64,000 bases of DNA from Phaseolus vulgaris (taxonomy: Eukaryota > Streptophyta > Magnoliopsida > Fabales > Fabaceae): NCBI RefSeq assembly GCF_000499845.2, contig NC_023757.2, positions 2,328,118 through 2,392,117 of the forward strand, given 5' to 3'. Below are positions 1 through 11,320 of the stretch, piece after piece. A program made the translations under genes and the position numbers. Numbering within the stretch: position 1 is the first letter of the stretch; each line of letters starts with the position of its first letter. Below the pieces are notes generated by a model. That model was given only the letters and a program-made list of their open reading frames with translations, had not been told where the DNA came from and made no database searches.

Positions 1-3000
1 GAAGCATCCAGTAAATAGCCCTGATTTTATTTGAAATATAATCTCTAATGAGTTATGTTTGAAGTAACTTTCTATATAATCTGCATTCTTTAGAGTAAAA
101 AATGTTTGACAATTTTGTATCGATTCACCCCTCGAATTAACCTAGAATTGATTATTAAGAACATGATTTTTTTTTTTAATGAAAGTTAAGCATCACTATG
201 AAATTGACATCTCAATTAAACTTACACCCCAAATTTTAACTATCATCTGCTATACAGGTTTAGGTTTGCAAAAACAAGGAAATGATGAAACAGATGTTAC
301 TGTGCTTCTGTACTATAATTGCACTAAAGGAAGGTATCATCTTGTTAGTGAAACCCCACATAAGCACCATTGGGATGCTTCCCTTATATGTTTAGATGGG
401 CTTTTCAAGTTTCATTCTTCTTAAGGTTATCTATGGTTTAAATATGATATATAGAGTAGAATGGGACCTGTACTTCCCATCCACCAAAGAGTGGACCAGT
501 TACTGCCATTCCTTTTGTGAACCTAGTGGCTTAAAAGGTTCCATGTTGTGGTTTTTTTAGATACCAATGGTCACAAAGCAAACAAGCCTAAAGATCTCCA
601 CCAAAATGATTGATAAGCAAAAGTCACAAAAATGGTGCAAATAAAATAGACCAATACTTGGCTGAGAGCAACTCACCAATGAAGAAAGTTACAGCATGTG
701 ATTCTTTGCGTTGGCTTGGTCTAAGGTATTTCATGGCCTTTCTTCGGTTTTCCTCAGCAAAATTTTTGATGAACAGTTCCTCAACCTCGTCTGCTAACTT
801 CACCACCTGTCATTTCCCAGAGTAATAAGCAAACAAAGCAAAGCTAGTTCAAAAAGTTAAAGAAACCCTTGTGCAAGTGACAGACAGCCATATCTAATTT
901 TTATTTTGCATGACTCAAGATCACCTAGTGGTGCACAAATGAAACAGGATTATTGGCCACTTGAGATTGTCGGTGCAAGCATAATAACTTGTGGCCAAAC
1001 TCTTGACATGATTTGATATGGTATTGTACATATTTTTATCATTCTTGATTTGATAGAACTTAGATATTTTACAAGGAAGCAGTTTTAGTTTATGCCTGAG
1101 ATTTACCTTGTCTGAGCTATTGAAATAGGAACTCTCAACCACTTTGAGATAAATGGGAAGAATCTGTTTTTCTGTGACCTGAAAAACCACAAAGAAATGT
1201 TTTGTACTTTTTATTTACACTACTTAGTTGAAAACTCCATTTGTAACATCAACTTTGAAGCCTCTAATTCACTTTACCTTATCAAACTTCTTCAGAATCT
1301 TTATAAATGCAAGCATGTTCAAGTTCCTGAAAATTGGACAAAACATAAGATTGTTCGTATTAAATGCTATACATCTGTTATGTGTATCAAACAAACAAGT
1401 CTAAAGGTGACCTTAGAAACTTGTGACTATATTTTTACCTGTAAACTTTGAGATATCCTAGGCCTTTGTAGAGTTCGATGAAACCTCCTTTGATCATCTT
1501 TTCAGCATGGTGCAAATTAGTCTTGTTGAGGTGGATGTTTCCACCTTCTGGACCACATTTCTTTGAAGACTGGTTAAGCAAATCTTCCCTGAGAAGGTAG
1601 CTTATGGCTGAAAAGGTTCTGGATGGTGTGCTCAAGGGAATGTTTATCCTCAGATTCTTCCCTTGGCAGTTGATGACACGGCCAGAAAGTGTTCTGAATT
1701 TACCATCTTCTCTTTTCAATTGCATAGACTTGGCAAGTTCTTCTGCACCAGGGGAATCTGAAAATGGAGCCTCAATTTTCTCCAATTCATCTGTGCTTGT
1801 AGTGTCCTGGAATTCTTCTTGCAGTGGTCGGCTCCTAACAGAGTCCTCCTCTGTTTCCAAGGAACAGAGTTTTAGATACACATAATAATTACTCATCACT
1901 TCTCATACTTTGTTTCATGTAAAAAATAGGAAAAAATGTTTAACCAGTCGTTATCATGACAATTTTGTTTGTATTTTATGCTCATTTAGTTTGGTTAGTT
2001 AGAAAAGTTGTTTTATAGCCTACATGTTTCTTCAATCAATATTTATTTTGGAGAAATTCGTGAACATGTTATTCAGAGCTGAAAAATAAATGTGTTGTCA
2101 TATCATCCAGTGCTGCTAGTTGTTACGAATAACATAGATAAAAAAGTAACATGGGTGGATGATTTTCCTAAACAAATATTGATTGAAAACTTGGAAAAAT
2201 ATGAAATGAGAGAATTATTAGCATTTTTTCTTAACAATAAAAGTTAAGTGATTCACTTGGGATAAAGATTTCAAGTTGAAATGCATATGTAGTTTTACAT
2301 GTGTGCTAACATCCTTCAAGGCAATACTATCCAATATGCTAGTTGAAAGAAAATACTTGGAATGAAATAAACTTGTGAATAGATATTCATGTTGAGGACA
2401 TTGAATTATGTAATATCTAAAGTAAAAAGATAAGGTTAGTTGTGTACCATTAGAGAATGTGCTTGAGATAGATTGATCTTCCTTGGAGCCATGGGAAGAG
2501 CCTGCTTTGCTCTGCTGCTCCTTGAATGTGGATTTGAGCACAAGGAGGATTTCCATTTGTTTTTTCAAGGAATCCCCTCTATCCATGAACTCTTTCTCCT
2601 TGGTTCTATAGAACATGTTGACCTTGTTTAGTTGCTGGTCCAGACATGCAAAAAATTCTTTGGTAGCATCAGTGTCAGAAAATTGCTCTAGCAGTTCTGT
2701 CTCATACATGTCCCCATTAAATGATGATGAGGCAAGTTTCCTATGGACCTGAAAAAGACCAAAAGAAAGAGAAAAAGAACTCATGAATAAACCAAATAAA
2801 CACATGAATATAGAAAAACTTTGTTTCTTGTGTCTTAGGAGAAAGATAGATTACTTGAATTGGTCCATGCTCTCTATGCTGGTGGCCAAAAGGAGAGTAG
2901 TTTCTTAGTGATGAAAATATGTACTTAGGTAGAGAAGTACTAGTGTTGGGTGTGTTGTTGGTGTTATTAAAGAGATGGAGTTTTTTGAGGTCCTTCTTGA

Positions 3001-3076
3001 GTTGCCAATAATCCACAAAGGCCTCTTTCCATTCTGGAATGAGTTGCCCCTCAAACTGCTTTGAGAACTTCACCAT
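1..3076 (-). CDS. PHO1-H1: PHO1-family phosphate exporter (SPX-EXS), PHO1;H1-like, 5' part
   Basis: PHO1 proteins export inorganic phosphate, mainly from root stele cells into the xylem, and sense inositol pyrophosphates through an N-terminal SPX domain. Exons on the minus strand, in transcription order: 3076-2855, 2748-2448, 1850-1439, 1326-1278, 1178-1107, 806-677 and 20 to beyond position 1. All introns are GT-AG, phases fit, and the joined frame gives exactly 402 codons before the window edge. The start [20 protein letters not shown] is a typical SPX first helix. The lysine-rich helix ending KILKKFDK (about residue 321-328) is the SPX phosphate-sensor surface, and the first membrane helix begins near FFIGLFTGCF (about 391). 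The remaining membrane helices and EXS domain lie left of the window. From recall, Arabidopsis PHO1;H1 resembles this more than PHO1 itself ([22 protein letters not shown] and YRNLN segments). Family assignment is sure; the exact paralogue is less so. Confidence 0.93.
185..252. repeat. Dispersed repeat inside PHO1;H1 intron 6, second copy at 23097-23165
   Basis: About 68 bases starting GTTAAGCATCACTATGA recur with scattered differences at 23097-23165, both following a T-run. The rest of intron 6 (21-676) shows no other recognised element. The family is unknown to me; it is probably an edge of an old transposon. Confidence 0.55.
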
Positions 3077-3183
3077 CTTCTTTGTTTGTTCTTTGAAAAA
3101 CCTTAGAAGGAAGAAGTAGAGTCTATAGCTCTAGATGATGAGTGTTGTTGCCTTGTGAGTGCTTAATGGAAACCCAAAATGAC

Positions 3184-3193
3184 ATAATATATG
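3184..3193 (-). promoter_or_regulatory. Putative TATA box of the PHO1;H1-like gene
   Basis: On the minus strand the sequence reads CATATATTAT, about 110 bases upstream of the ATG at 3076, a normal distance allowing a short leader. The leader between is C/T- and A-rich without upstream ATGs close to the start. I looked by eye for the PHR1 site GNATATNC in about 1.2 kb upstream and saw only a near match (GAATATCT near 3949), so phosphate-starvation control is not shown here. Confidence 0.45.
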
Positions 3194-3194
3194 G

Positions 3195-4410
3195 GGTTGG
3201 AAAAGGTATTTTGATTGATGTTGTGGTACTGATGCTCTTGAGCACATTCTATAATATACTTAGATCCTATGCTTCTCCACTTGAGGATTTGGCATGTACA
3301 ATGGCATGCTTCACCGGAAAGTAACCAAACCACCACGGGTTAGGATCACTTCTCGGCCAATATGTCTTCATGAGGATTTTGAAAAGGGTGTGAATTTAAA
3401 GTGGTTCTGTCTCAGTAGGGACAAATTAGACTATTCAGAATACACAAAGATAGATAGATAGATAGAGGATGACCATGCTTTTTCAATATTTCATAAAGTT
3501 TGCCACAATAATTCACTAGCAAAAATCATTTTGTGCAGTTGTTGTTGTTGCTGTTATTAATATACCAACAATCTAAGGACATTTCTGCTTTTTGATATGG
3601 ATTGTATTTAGTGTGATTCTCCAGTAAGTTAAGTCAAGAATTTGTTCAATTGTTAAAAAGCAAAACACATTGGCTAAATTATTTGCTAGCACACAAAGGT
3701 GCCCTCTAATTAGCCCAACCTGATTTCCACTAATTCAGGATAACTAAAAGCTTTTCACAACTTCTCCACTTTCATTAAGCAACCCCTTTTGTTTCACTCA
3801 TCACTTTAAAAGCATCACAGTTTCAATTTCGTCAAGTTTTGGCAATTCAGTTCTGATGAGTGGCAGTGACAAGTCAATTTTGTACCACAACAAACCATGG
3901 GGGAGAGAACATGACCACCTCTTGCTTCCCTATTTCCGTGCCAAAAAGAATATCTGCAAAATATATGGAAAAAGTAGCATACTGAAATTTTATAACTCCA
4001 ACACGTATTTGCACACTCCTAGTGCCAACTCTTCACTCTTTCTTTACATTATTACAGGTATAGATTAGGTAAGCTCCAACACTTCATGTTGGAATCTTTG
4101 TACAAGGGAATTAGTAGATAAGGCTCACTTTAATACGCGGTTTTGGCATGGAATAATTCCTCCATACTGCATGTCCAATGTACTTTGGATAAGCAGCATA
4201 TAATGGTGTCATGACATCTAATAAGGCTGTTAATATATTTGCCATACTAGTATCTCTTGCTAATAACAATGCTGAATTCTGTGTTCTATTCTTTGGTTCT
4301 TACCCCACTAGCTACCCAACTTGTAAACATGGCAACACCTTCCATGAAAAGCTACAAAAACTGTAACATGTAACCTTTTCACTTCAGACTCATACTGAAT
4401 TGGATTTTAC
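3195..4410. other. Upstream region of the PHO1;H1-like gene
   Basis: Promoter-side DNA without a recognisable gene or transposon. It contains a short (GATA)n run at 3448-3465 and a (GTT)n run near 3540. Open frames here are short and have no family resemblance. Confidence 0.5.
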
Positions 4411-4616
4411 TGAGTGCAAACCTCACCTAATAAGCCGGGTTTATAAGATTGAGTTAAGTTTAAAGTCCACTACTTAATATGGTATTAGAGAGATTCATTT
4501 AGAGTCTATCCTGATGAGAATTTATTGGTCTTATCAGGTCACCTACTATCGGACGTTATTAGACAATCTGTTTTACACAGTCACGCACGAGTTAGCAAGC
4601 TCAGCGTAAGGGGTTT
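4411..4616 (+). mobile_element. TRIM retrotransposon fragment: partial 5' LTR, PBS, internal region
   Basis: An LTR end (TTTAAAGTCCACTACTTAATA, 4460-4479) is followed directly by TGGTATTAGAGAG at 4480-4492, a decayed primer-binding site for initiator tRNA-Met. The following 120 bases match the internal region of the complete copy at 21534-21845, including the CACGCACGAGTT and CTCAGCGTAAGGGG (polypurine) segments. The 3' LTR is missing. Confidence 0.65.
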
Positions 4617-5329
4617 GATCGAAAGAACAAACAAATGTGCCATCTTTTTCAGTTTTCTACCAAGACATGGATTGCAAAATCAACATTATAATTGTGGAGA
4701 ACTGACAGCGCCCTAAGATGGGTGGCTCAAAGATACGCTATTTTTAGGTTTTCTTTTTCTTTTTCCATTTGGGACCCTCTCATGCATGAAAAGATATTTG
4801 CACACTACAATACAGAAAAGAAAAAGGAATGCTATCAATATTGTTTTTTAACACTTTGCAGAAATAATACAAAGGATAATCAAGTAGGTTCCTAAGGATG
4901 AATTAAACAATCTGACTAACATACACAGTTAAGGAAAAATCGAACAACTCAAGCATCATTCACCCCTACAATAAATATTCTTTCTCCTCTTGACATGTGA
5001 CAGAACTTTGTACCATCTCAGTTAAAAATAGCAGGATTTATGTGCATAGGGTGTAAATAACAGCTTCAATAGTAAAATAGTTAAAGAAAAAAAAGTGGAA
5101 GTGTCCAATGACAGAGGAGCCAGTAACAAGCACCCAATTTACATGGTGTAACAAAAATAGTAACCCACATTAGGAAACTATAAAAGGCTATAACTCCTGA
5201 TATAAGATCAATTTTCATGCACAAGTTGATTAAGTAGAAGATGTTAACCACATATATTAACTTTTCTCCTGTTATAGGAAAATGGTCTAATGCAAATAAG
5301 AGAAATCTATTAGACTCGGACATGCCTTT
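4617..5329. other. Intergenic, no recognisable feature
   Basis: A+T-rich DNA. The short frames on either strand show no domain, and I could not assign any repeat. Confidence 0.4.
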
Positions 5330-5720
5330 TAAATGGTGTGTCTATATCGGACACTAACACTCGTAGGACACGTATCGATGAAGTATCTAATTCAAAAGAT
5401 ATTTGTTGGATTTCTGACAATTCTAGCACGGTTCTAACACAATTTTAAAAAGGAGAAATACATTAATTTTCTAAACACTCAAACTTAATATATAATTTTT
5501 TATTATGATTATAAAAGTAATAAACAAATCCTTTTGAATCAGCCATGAGAAACACATTTCCTGCTACAAAAAAAATAAAATTAAGTGCACATAAATATTT
5601 ATTATCAATTTGTATAATTCATAATTATATAACATATAGATCCGTGTCCATGTATCCTACATTTTAGAGATTATATGTATCTCTGTATCCATGTCCGTGT
5701 CATGTCAGTGTCTCTGTTAT
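5330..5720. mobile_element. Possible MITE with GTGTC/GATAC-rich inverted ends
   Basis: The left end holds several GGACAC/GACACG words and the right end has the inverted counterparts (CCGTGTCC, CATGTCCGTGTCATGTCAGTGTC), flanking an A+T-rich centre. This is typical of decayed non-autonomous DNA transposons of possibly Mutator type. No target duplication was identified, so the boundaries are approximate. Confidence 0.4.
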
Positions 5721-6592
5721 ATGAAGAGAAACATTCATTTCCACATGAAAAAGATAAAGACATGTGAGGGTTCAGGCGTGTGGCACCAATGACAGGCCAT
5801 GAAAATGATGGTCTGATTAGGATAGCATACAACATTTGGTGCGCCCTATAGAGGCTCTACCCAGACAATCAGTGTGTTCATTCATATACATCATTACTTA
5901 CATTATCGTGTTACCACATACTACGTTTTTTTTTTTCACACAACACCATGCATTTGACCCTACATGCCTTTTGATCTTCACCAACGTGGGCCAGTCACCA
6001 AATAGTGCTATGTTCTTGTGTTCGTTGCATAATTCTACACACGCGGGTATGGAGTATCTAAGTGATAATAATGGAGGAGATTATAGAGAGAGTATTGTAT
6101 ATTATTAGAAGAGAATGTTTCACCATCACAACAACTTCACAATTCACTCTTAAATTCCTAATACTCCTCCTTGAGATGTTTGCATAATACTATGAAAATA
6201 AGTCAAGTATAAAAAAGAAATGATTGAATTGTGTATTAAAACTTTTTTGCATCGTAGAGTTGTGCCAAGATTTCATGTGACCGACAATCGGTCAAAAGTG
6301 TTTACAAAAGCTTATCGTGTTGATAACTTTCTTTCTTTTCTTAGTTGTAGATTTTATAACATGCAATTTAAAACAAGTTTAAGAAAATAGAATTTATGCT
6401 GTAAATTTTTATATTGGTTTGTCCATAATAGTAGACTATGTTTAATTCTTGATTAACTTGGTTGAGTTTTACTAAGCATATTAATGGTGTTGTTTGGACC
6501 TCTGCCACTTTTGACTAAAACAACCCAAGTATTATTTGATGACACAACCACTCCCGACTAAAAGGACTGAAACTAAATAATACACTACAAGA
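5721..6592. other. Intergenic, no recognisable feature
   Basis: Nothing beyond short non-conserved frames. It lies between two MITE-like elements. Confidence 0.4.
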
Positions 6593-6901
6593 AATAATAA
6601 TATTAGTCTCCCAAAAAACCCACACAAAAAGTAAAAGGGAGACACTAAATGATACTTAGAGTGAGTTTAGTGTCCCATTAAGTTGACACTAATCCAAAGA
6701 TTGGTAATGAATTAGTGGAGACTATGGGGGACACAACTATTTTTTTTTTTATGATTTTAGTGTCCGTTTAAAACCTCTTTGTCCACACTATAATTAATAT
6801 TTAATTTTGTGTCTCAATTATGTAGGATTTAGGGACACTAATAATGTCCTTTACTTGGCCCTCACTTTTTTTGGCAGCTAATTACAACTTTTCTTGTAGT
6901 G
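6593..6901. mobile_element. CACTA-type MITE, family B, with ATA target duplication
   Basis: Starts CACTACAAGAAATAATAATA and ends TTTTCTTGTAGTG, inverted termini of the CACTA (En/Spm) type. It is flanked on both sides by the 3-bp duplication ATA (6590-6592 and 6902-6904). The inside carries repeated AGTGTC/GACACT words and no coding capacity. It differs in internal sequence from the common palindromic family elsewhere in the window. Confidence 0.85.
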
Positions 6902-7099
6902 ATACAAAGAAACTTAAGAAAGCTTATCATTGAATAAGAATTTAATTCAAGAGGATCACATAAGTGTGAAAGTTTGCTTTCAAGAGATGAAAAAAATATT
7001 AAATCAACAACACAAGACATTATAGAAGAAAAGTAGGCGGCGGAAAAGAAAAGAGAGATAAAATCAATACAACTACACAAATACTCTTCTAGGTATTAT

Positions 7100-7790
7100 G
7101 AGTTCTTGATCATTTTCTTCTATATCATTCATGCAGTATTATTTATGATTTGTATTGATAACTTTCTTTTAGTAGAAGTTTTTAAGCATAATCTACTTAG
7201 AATAAGTCAATTCTATGATAGTGGATATAATGTTTCTTTTAGGAAACACCTATGTGTAGTAAAAATGACAACACTACTACATTTCCCGTCAAGAGACAAG
7301 GAAACTTGTACAAAATAGATCCTTTTGAGCTATCTGGCCAAACAATCATTTCCTTAACATCTTTTTAGGAAGAGCATTAGGTTTGGCATAGGAAAAAGGC
7401 CATGCACATTTCAGATTAATCTTAAAGTTGCAAAAGCTAAACCTAGTAAGAAGAGAGTTGTTTATTATTTCATTCAAAGATTATATTCTTTGATAAGCAT
7501 GTATCAAAGGTAAGCAAGTGAAAACATCTTTTCCCTGTTAAAAATGTTGTTTATTCTGAAAGACCTCTTAAGGTGATGCATATAGATTTTTTTGGTCTTA
7601 CAAGAACTACATGTGTTAGGCCAAATTGTATGGCCTTGTCATATTAGATGATTACACTAGATGAACATGAATTAAATTCCTTATCCACATTGATGAAGTC
7701 TTTGAGGCCTTGCAAAAACTATATAAAAGGATTGAAGGTCAAGAACAAAAGAAAGGAAAGCCAAACAATTCAAGTGATCTTGCTGAAAAT
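7100..7790 (+). pseudogene. Ty1/copia GAG-pre-integrase and integrase remnant
   Basis: Degenerate translation in shifting frames shows copia landmarks in the right order: NLLRISQFYDSGYNVSF, then a GNLYKIDPFELS segment (GAG-pre-integrase), a decayed zinc-binding HxxxxH/CxxC area with KGKQVKTSFP, and YGLVILDDYT at the start of the integrase core. There are many stops and frameshifts, and no LTRs were identified. Only this middle part of the polyprotein is present; the piece is dead. Confidence 0.75.
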
Positions 7791-8329
7791 AAGAGCTATA
7801 GTGAAGGTGTAATCTAGCTATTAAAATGTCTAGTCTATTGGGTTGAGTGCTAAATCATTGTAATTCTTGTTTCTCTTCTTGCTTATCTTGTTGTATAGTT
7901 TTGTTGCATCCAATTTTTGAATAATTTTTCATTTCACTTATAATTTCATTCTCCTTTTAAGTCTTAAAAGAATTTAAAGAAAGTATTTTTTTTTTAAAAA
8001 AAATTAAAAAACCAATTCACCACCCCCTTCTTAGTTTAATCAAGTTATTCTCTTTTCCTAATAATGTACTCATTGTAGGCCAAAAGTGATAGTAAGAATA
8101 CTTGTAAATATTTGACTGTTTTGAAAAATCTGTCTTTGACATTAGAGGATTGGATGTAACTCAGGTTAGGAGTGAACTTGTATAAAACAATGTGTTCAAA
8201 CAAGGCCGAGAATATATCGACAACCAAAGCAAATGCCTCTTAAACATAGATTTTGCAGACAATCCATACGTAATGTAAAACTAATGCATTAATTAATTAT
8301 GATATTTGTGCTAATCTAAACTTATAAAC
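7791..8329. other. Intergenic, possibly continuing the copia remnant
   Basis: A+T-rich. The stretch near 8015-8035 ending in CACCACCCCCTTCTTAG resembles conserved copia internal sequence but is too short to assign. Confidence 0.3.
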
Positions 8330-8600
8330 ACGAGGACCCAACACACCTCTATAAATAGGTTGACTAACGTCAAACCAAGATATGCATTTAATAACATTTA
8401 TTACCCTCAACCACCGAATACCGAGTAATGATTTGAGCGTCGGAGAACCTTTTGCAAATACCTCCACTTTAATCGAAGATCGAAAATTGAAGACCGTTAA
8501 TAGTCGACATCAAAAGGACCGAAGAGTATACACACAACAACGAAGACGTAATTTTCCCGACCTTCAGTGAGACCAGAAGAACTTAAGACAATTTATGATA
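8330..8600 (+). mobile_element. LTR fragment, probably Ty3/gypsy
   Basis: CTCTATAAATAGGTTGAC at about 8346 gives a TATA box. It is followed about 85 bases later by TGATTTGAGCGTCGGAG and CTTTTGCAAATACCTCC, words I recognise from R/U5 parts of legume gypsy LTRs. No LTR ends, primer site or target duplication were seen, so this is a fragment and the superfamily is a recollection-based call. Confidence 0.5.
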
Positions 8601-8990
8601 ACTACAATAAACATAACCAATAGACATAGATCGACCAAATGACCTTCTCCAAGTTTTGTCTAGAGAAATGACCAAAATCAAGTAAAAAAACACGAAAAAA
8701 AGTATGTATTCTCATCAAACAATAAAATAAAGAAGTGAAAAAAAAAGGTTGGTAGAAAGAACCCGACCCCTTCCGGATTTGGAGGAGGGTTCTCACACAA
8801 AGAAGATACCCTTATCTTGATGATTGTCTATTCCAATTATTTGAATAACTTGAGCAAACCTTTAGCGAGTGTAGCATTGCTGCTCTTAAAATAATATATG
8901 TAAAAAATAATGGTTGAATTCAACATATTTATTGAAAAATTGGATTAATTAACTTATTTCAACATCTTGGCTTATGCATATATTTACATT
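8601..8990. other. Intergenic, no recognisable feature
   Basis: No domain-bearing frame and no repeat assigned. Confidence 0.35.
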
Positions 8991-9347
8991 CACTGGGATA
9001 AAAATTAATTTTATAGACAAAAAATAATTAATTGCTATAGTAACATTTTAAAAATTAAAAGAAAAATTAGTTTCTAAATTAGTTTCTATTATTGTTAAAT
9101 GGTTTCTAAATTGGTATTTAATTAGCTACCAAAGTTTTAACTATCAATTATTTAGTTTCTAATTTTGGTAACAAAAATCTTGGTTGCTAATTATATAGCA
9201 ATTTAAAAACCATTTAACAATAATTGAAACTAATTTAGAAATGAAAACTTTTTTAGTCTCTAAAATGGTTTCTAATCTAGTCACTATAACAACTAATTAT
9301 TTTTTGTCTCTAAAAAATGGTTTCTATTTCATGATTTTCTTGTAACG
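8991..9347. mobile_element. Palindromic CACTA-type MITE (family A), decayed ends
   Basis: Foldback element whose left half is largely the reverse complement of the right half, with hallmark words TTTCTAAATTAGTTTC, ATTATTGTTAAATGG and TTTCATGATTTTCTTGTA. The outer CACTACAAG is decayed to CACTGGGAT on the left and CTTGTAACG on the right. No coding capacity. Confidence 0.75.
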
Positions 9348-10631
9348 AATAATCTCGATATCAGTGACGAAGTTGTGTAATACTTGGTGTAGAATGATTA
9401 TGTTTAGACGAGATGAAATGCTAAAGAAACCTAGATGTATCTTAGGTGGTGAGGTTTTCTTAATTTTTGTATAAGAGTTGAAACATTTCTGAATCATCTT
9501 CTTTTAATTTATTTATTGCAGATAAAAATGATACTTACCCATATTATTTTTTAATACCTATTAAATCAAAGTTAATTTATATATGGTATGAAAGTTTGGC
9601 AAGAGAAAAAGGGAAGAGATTATGTAAATTGATGAGTTCCACCGATTCAATGAATTGTCACATATATTCGATGCTTCCATGACCTATATTTCGTCACCTC
9701 TGAATAAATCCCATCTGGTATTTTAGAATATGATGCCACAATAAATACCTATTATGTAGTCCTGCATTTTCATTTCTTTTCAAAATTCAAAACAATAATT
9801 TCTGCATTAGAAGTACAAACTTAACTCATACATGCATGTGACCAATTATACTAGAAATTTCTTAGAATATGATTCGTTTCATTGTTGTTCAATTAATAAC
9901 TCAAAAAAAATTATTAATAAACCGAGAATTCTTGAAAAAAGATTCATTGAAAGAGTATCCTATTAACCAATTTACTTCAACACAAATTAATCTTGAGTGA
10001 ATTTTATTTTGATGCAGAAGCTTAAAGTGTAGAGATTTCATGTTTCTATTATTGATGATGATAGAAGTGTTAAGATGTTAATCTTATATTTGAGGTTGGA
10101 TTTAAGGTGTAATTTATGGTTTAAATATGTTGTGTTTTAGTCTTATTTGATGTATCAACTTCTGTTTTAATAGATTAAAAGGTGTTTGGATATGTTAAAA
10201 TGTTATTATTAGGTTCGTAAAGAAGAACATTTTATAATGGATTAAAAACATGAATTAATACATTAAAATCACTTAAATGTTTCAAAGATTGATGGTTTTA
10301 ATTGTTTTAATAAATTAAAACGAAATTTTAATTGATTGAAATTATTTAAAAATTGAGTTTAATATATTAAAGTGCATTTTAATGAACTAAAACTTTGCAG
10401 GAAGGTCTCAATTTTTTTGTTTTAATAGATTAAAAGGAATTTTAATTTGTTAAAATACACAACTTTGTATAAGAGTTATCTCAATTAATCTTTAAACAAT
10501 CAATTTGAAAAAAAGTTCTAAATCATTTTAAACATTGAGGTAATCTTTATTATATATATATATATATATATAAATATGTTTCTAGTGTTACTTTATTGAA
10601 TCGATGGTTCTATATCATTAATAAATAAGAA
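9348..10631. other. Intergenic, A+T-rich, with a (TA)n run
   Basis: No gene recognised. It contains imperfect repeats of AATTGATTAAAA-like words at 10140-10460 and a TATATA microsatellite at about 10550-10573. Confidence 0.4.
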
Positions 10632-11320
10632 TTACTTTAATGGTGGTTCAACCCTTATACAAAATTACACCATAACCATCTTCTAACTAGAATTGCCTAT
10701 CATATTAACAAAAGCACTAACCATACTAAAAAAACCTAAAATACATTAAGATACCATCCTCATACACACCAAAGGTTCCAAAAACAAATTAGAATAAGAA
10801 AACGAAACAGAACGAGATTTTACATAAATCCAAGACCAAACATGTACTTGCACCATTGCGAACACTTCTGACACATCAGTCACTCCCCTTTTGAAGATGA
10901 TAAAATTCTTATGGTTTCAAATTTCACTCACTACCTCAACCCAAATTGTATCTCACACATCATTAACCAAATCTGAAGACTGGTTCATCCTGAACTGAAC
11001 AAAGTTTGACATAGGATCATTGTGAGACACGAACGACACTCCAAGCCACTCAAAGCATAAACTCCAAACACGCCAAGCAAAACTACAAATGAAAAACAAA
11101 TGGCGATAAGACTTTTCCTCCTTCCCACACAGACAACACAATGAATTTTCAACCACCACCCCTCGTATTTCCAAATTGACCCTTGTTGAAATGATATTGT
11201 TTATTTTATAATCTTTTAGGTGTATTTGACATTGACTAGGATTGTCAAGGTGTTGTTTGGAATAGGATTTCACAAGTGGTGGTAGAAAATCTTGTTGTAT
11301 GTGTTGTATTTTCATGTTTT
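10632..11320 (-). pseudogene. L1-type LINE 3' fragment with zf-RVT domain
   Basis: The minus-strand frame 11315-10953 encodes the zinc-binding reverse-transcriptase C-terminal region of plant LINEs: ENSLCCLCGKEEKSYRHLFF (CxxC...H), then a WRVWSLCFEWLGVSF segment. Downstream frames (VSEI...HRN, FAMVQVHVWSWI) continue with stops. The 3' end carries the family word TTGTATAAGGGTTGAACC, shared with the LINE tails listed at 24.7, 55.9 and 58.8 kb. 5' truncated and not functional. Confidence 0.8.

Noticed and set aside
5081..5323. Minus-strand hydrophobic frame resembling a membrane protein
   Set aside because: Hydrophobicity follows from A+T-rich codons; no motif or gene structure around it.
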